A stretch of 7,060 nt of DNA from Deltaproteobacteria bacterium (GTDB taxonomy: Bacteria; Desulfobacterota; Desulfuromonadia; Desulfuromonadales; BM103): contig SBFN01000261.1 in assembly GCA_006226895.1 (NCBI GenBank), positions 1 to 7,060 on the forward strand, given 5' to 3'. Shown piece by piece: positions 4,766 through 7,060 of the stretch. The notes under the pieces were generated by a model. That model saw only the letters and a list, made by a program, of their open reading frames with translations. It did no database searches and was not told the origin of the DNA. Each line of letters starts with the position of its first letter. Position 1 is the first letter of the stretch. The position numbers were made by a program, and so were the translations under genes.

Positions 4766-7060
4766 TTAAGAGCGACCACCCTTAAAAACCGGCACCAACG
4801 CCAACAAATACAATAAAGTACCCACCAGCAATGTCACCGTGAACCCGGCATTCATGGCAACAACCACGGCCAGGATCGCTCCGAGCACGCTCGTAGCGCT
4901 GTTCACTCCCCAACTCCAGGGAACCAGGTCGTTGCCGTCGTGAAACAGGCGCATACCGATCGGCAAAGGCATCCCCATCAACAGCCCCAGAGGTATCAAT
5001 AAGACTCCGGCCACCAGGCAACGGGCAAAGACCGGCAATCCCATACAAGGATCAAGGATCGAAGGCAAACCGAAGACATAAACAATAGAGAGCAAGACCA
5101 GTGCCAACAGAATCTTTGGCAGCCAGCGAGGCAAACGATCTGACGGCAAGCGTGACGAACAGAGCGCACCGATGCCGGAACTGATCAGAAGAGAACAGAG
5201 GATAACCGCCAAAGAATAGATTGGCGGGCCAAGGAACAGAATGAACCGCCGCAGCAGACCAATCTCGATAAACATGAAGCCAAGACCGAGGCAGGCAAAG
5301 TAAAGCACGCGCCAACCGCTACCAGCGCTTTTCAACCCCTGCCGGCGCCACAGAAGCAATGGCAGGATCAGGAAAGCCGAGACACAAACGCCCACTACAA
5401 CCAGCAGGTTACGCAGTGTCACGATGGCTCTATCTTCGAACTTGCCCTGCTCTGGAAAACTTAAAAGCTTAATAAATTCGGCAGGTTTCAACATGTAGTA
5501 GAAAAACGGCCGATCATCCGTCACAGGCCTGATATCGAAAGGAAAGTCAGCATGGAACTCTGCGCTGCCATTGGCGCTGACCAGCTCATGGAAAGCCCCT
5601 TTACCATCGCGACGATCAGGCAGGTAGACCTCCTGAAACTCCATATCGACCGTAAGGTCTCTCAGGTTGGTCAATTCTTCTGCCGAGAATGGAGTCTTCT
5701 TGAGCATGAAATTAGCCAGCCCGCGCTCACGGACAACAGCGATATGAGCAGCCGGGTCAGCCACCCCCTGATCTTGCAGCAAGGCCAATCCAAGAGAGAC
5801 CAGACGCAGGGTCTCCCGCTCAAAGATAAAGCGTGAGATAGTCAGGATTCCGTCATCCTTGAGATGGTCCCAATAGTCTGTGAAGGCTTCCAGAGTATAG
5901 AGATTGTTCTCTGACAGAGTGAAGGCACCGGCGGCCGGAGCCATGCGGCCAAAGACGGCAGACGCCTGGATGATGTCGTAGCGGTTCTGATCGCGACGTA
6001 CAAAGCTGCGACCCTCGTCGACAACGGAACGCACCTGCGGATGACGGTAGAGCTCTCCGGTCAAGGAACCAAAGTGGTCATTGACCGCATCGACAATCAA
6101 CGGATTGACTTCCACGGCCGTAACCTTCTCGGCGCCCGAAGCCAGAGCGGTCAAAACATCCTTGCCGCCGCCGGGGCCGATGACCAGAGACGTTGGTTGC
6201 TCTTTGATCCGGTAGGCAAGACCGATGACATTCTTACGGAAGAAATCGAGGCCGGTCTGCCGGTCCCAGCGATACATGGTGGTGTAGCCGGTGTCATCGA
6301 CAACCATGCCAAGCTGATCTGGCACTGGCCCCCGGTATGTACGCGACAGGCCCCAGGCCTGGTCCTTGGCTTGCCCCTCGGCCGGATAAACCGCCACGCG
6401 CGAGAAAGAATTCCAGGCACTCCAGAGCAGGTTCGGCTCATAACGTCCACGCACGAAACGTATCTCGGCGAAGCCGGTCATGGCGTGAACCGTACCGAGC
6501 GCGAGGAGCAGCACCAGCAGCAACAGAGCCCCCCAACGATGCACGGCCTCGATGTTTCGTGGCAGCAACAGGGAAGCCGCCACAACACCGACAGCGGCAA
6601 TCAGCAGCAACGAAGTGATCCCGCCAAACAACTTAAGCAGCAGGATAATCAACAGGCAACCGCAACCGGCGCCAATCAGATCGTAGAAGTAGAGGCGGCT
6701 GAAATCAGAATGATAACGCCCGAAAAGAACAGTGAGAGAAATCCCGGCGAAGAAAAACGGCAGTGCGGTCACCAGGTACAAGCAGGTAAGAGCGACCAGC
6801 ATACTGATCGGCACACCGGCGTCAGGCGTGCCTTGCTGAAAGGGTTGATAAAAAGGTTGATGAAAAAAGGATAAAATTTTGAAACCAATATGAGGCTGCC
6901 AGCGAAACAGGACAAACACCGCAAAAAAGAGAGCGACACTCAACCCGAAGAGGATGGCACCTCGGGCGGCCAGGAAGCGCGCATCGCCCCCCTGGAACCA
7001 CCGGGGTCTCAGCTGCACGGTCAGCGCGGCAACGCCAAAACCGAAGAGGGCCAGAGAGAT
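4766..7060 (-). CDS. Polytopic membrane protein with spermidine-synthase-like methyltransferase-fold domain (5' end beyond window)
   Basis: The frame is open to the right edge. GTG at 7018 gives 750 residues (numbering used here), but the 14 codons above it also encode hydrophobic sequence, so the true start is probably outside. About five N-terminal helices (about 20-39, 71-98, 110-130, 132-152, 162-180) include the R-L-Y-F-Y-D-L-I-G-A-G-C-G stretch (108-120). A soluble Rossmann domain follows (about 185-525): nucleotide-binding loop G281-P-G-G-G-K-D287, acidic strand end V302-E-V-N305, D334-E-G-R337, and Y347-D-I-I-Q351. About six C-terminal helices follow (from 533), with G-F-M-F-I-E-I-G-L-L-R-R (580-591) and P-W-S-W-G-V-N-S (700-707). 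This arrangement matches membrane 'spermidine synthase-like' proteins of uncertain function. Y-D-I-I-Q-A-S lacks the acidic residue that follows Y-D-x-I in true aminopropyltransferases, so polyamine synthesis is doubtful. The downstream genes start 179 bases later. Confidence 0.88.
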   Translation of the reverse strand: MSLALFGFGVAALTVQLRPRWFQGGDARFLAARGAILFGLSVALFFAVFVLFRWQPHIGFKILSFFHQPFYQPFQQGTPDAGVPISMLVALTCLYLVTALPFFFAGISLTVLFGRYHSDFSRLYFYDLIGAGCGCLLIILLLKLFGGITSLLLIAAVGVVAASLLLPRNIEAVHRWGALLLLVLLLALGTVHAMTGFAEIRFVRGRYEPNLLWSAWNSFSRVAVYPAEGQAKDQAWGLSRTYRGPVPDQLGMVVDDTGYTTMYRWDRQTGLDFFRKNVIGLAYRIKEQPTSLVIGPGGGKDVLTALASGAEKVTAVEVNPLIVDAVNDHFGSLTGELYRHPQVRSVVDEGRSFVRRDQNRYDIIQASAVFGRMAPAAGAFTLSENNLYTLEAFTDYWDHLKDDGILTISRFIFERETLRLVSLGLALLQDQGVADPAAHIAVVRERGLANFMLKKTPFSAEELTNLRDLTVDMEFQEVYLPDRRDGKGAFHELVSANGSAEFHADFPFDIRPVTDDRPFFYYMLKPAEFIKLLSFPEQGKFEDRAIVTLRNLLVVVGVCVSAFLILPLLLWRRQGLKSAGSGWRVLYFACLGLGFMFIEIGLLRRFILFLGPPIYSLAVILCSLLISSGIGALCSSRLPSDRLPRWLPKILLALVLLSIVYVFGLPSILDPCMGLPVFARCLVAGVLLIPLGLLMGMPLPIGMRLFHDGNDLVPWSWGVNSATSVLGAILAVVVAMNAGFTVTLLVGTLLYLLALVPVFKGGRS

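Noticed and set aside
6041..6874. Plus-strand open frame of 277 codons, rich in Gln and Arg.
   Set aside because: Antisense to the membrane/Rossmann protein. The Gln-rich part is the complement of Leu-rich membrane helices.
1..7060. Multiheme cytochrome motifs (C-x-x-C-H), expected if this were a cytochrome export locus.
   Set aside because: None found in the translated genes of the window; any link to extracellular electron transfer would have to come from flanking sequence.
1..7060. tRNA, rRNA, CRISPR array, transposase or integrase.
   Set aside because: No such structures were recognised; nearly all of the window is accounted for by the five minus-strand genes.

Overview
The window reads as one minus-strand locus from a Gram-negative bacterium with envelope-targeted proteins. 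A member of the Desulfuromonadales/Geobacter group is the most likely source. This rests on the protein types and on an intergenic repeat that resembles the 'ctctgcgtctctgcg' family I recall from those genomes. It is a judgement from pattern memory, not a database result.

Layout in transcription order (right to left): (1) 7060-4766, a polytopic membrane protein with a spermidine-synthase-like Rossmann domain between two sets of membrane helices; its start lies beyond the right edge. (2) 4765-4587, a 179-bp spacer holding a degenerate inverted repeat. (3) 4586-3501, a lipoprotein made of three transthyretin/carboxypeptidase-regulatory-like beta-sandwich repeats (called A here). (4) 3504-2314, an exported right-handed beta-helix protein (B). 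(5) 2317-1274, a second three-repeat beta-sandwich protein with an ordinary signal peptide (A'). (6) 1299-1, a second, longer beta-helix protein (B'), whose end lies beyond the left edge. B' has no stop codon inside the window, so a simple ORF listing can miss it; it fills the left 1.3 kb.

The four downstream genes overlap one another by 4, 4 and 26 bases and the three internal ones have recognisable ribosome binding sites, so they almost certainly form one translationally coupled operon. The main point of interest is that this operon is a two-gene module (beta-sandwich protein plus beta-helix protein) present twice in tandem, A-B-A'-B'. The copies have diverged: A is lipid-anchored and A' is not, and B' carries about two more helix coils than B. 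The architecture suggests two parallel pairs of envelope or surface scaffold proteins. No catalytic signature, heme motif or characterised partner is visible, so their role is unknown. The membrane protein upstream may belong to the same system or only be a neighbour, since the spacer separates them.
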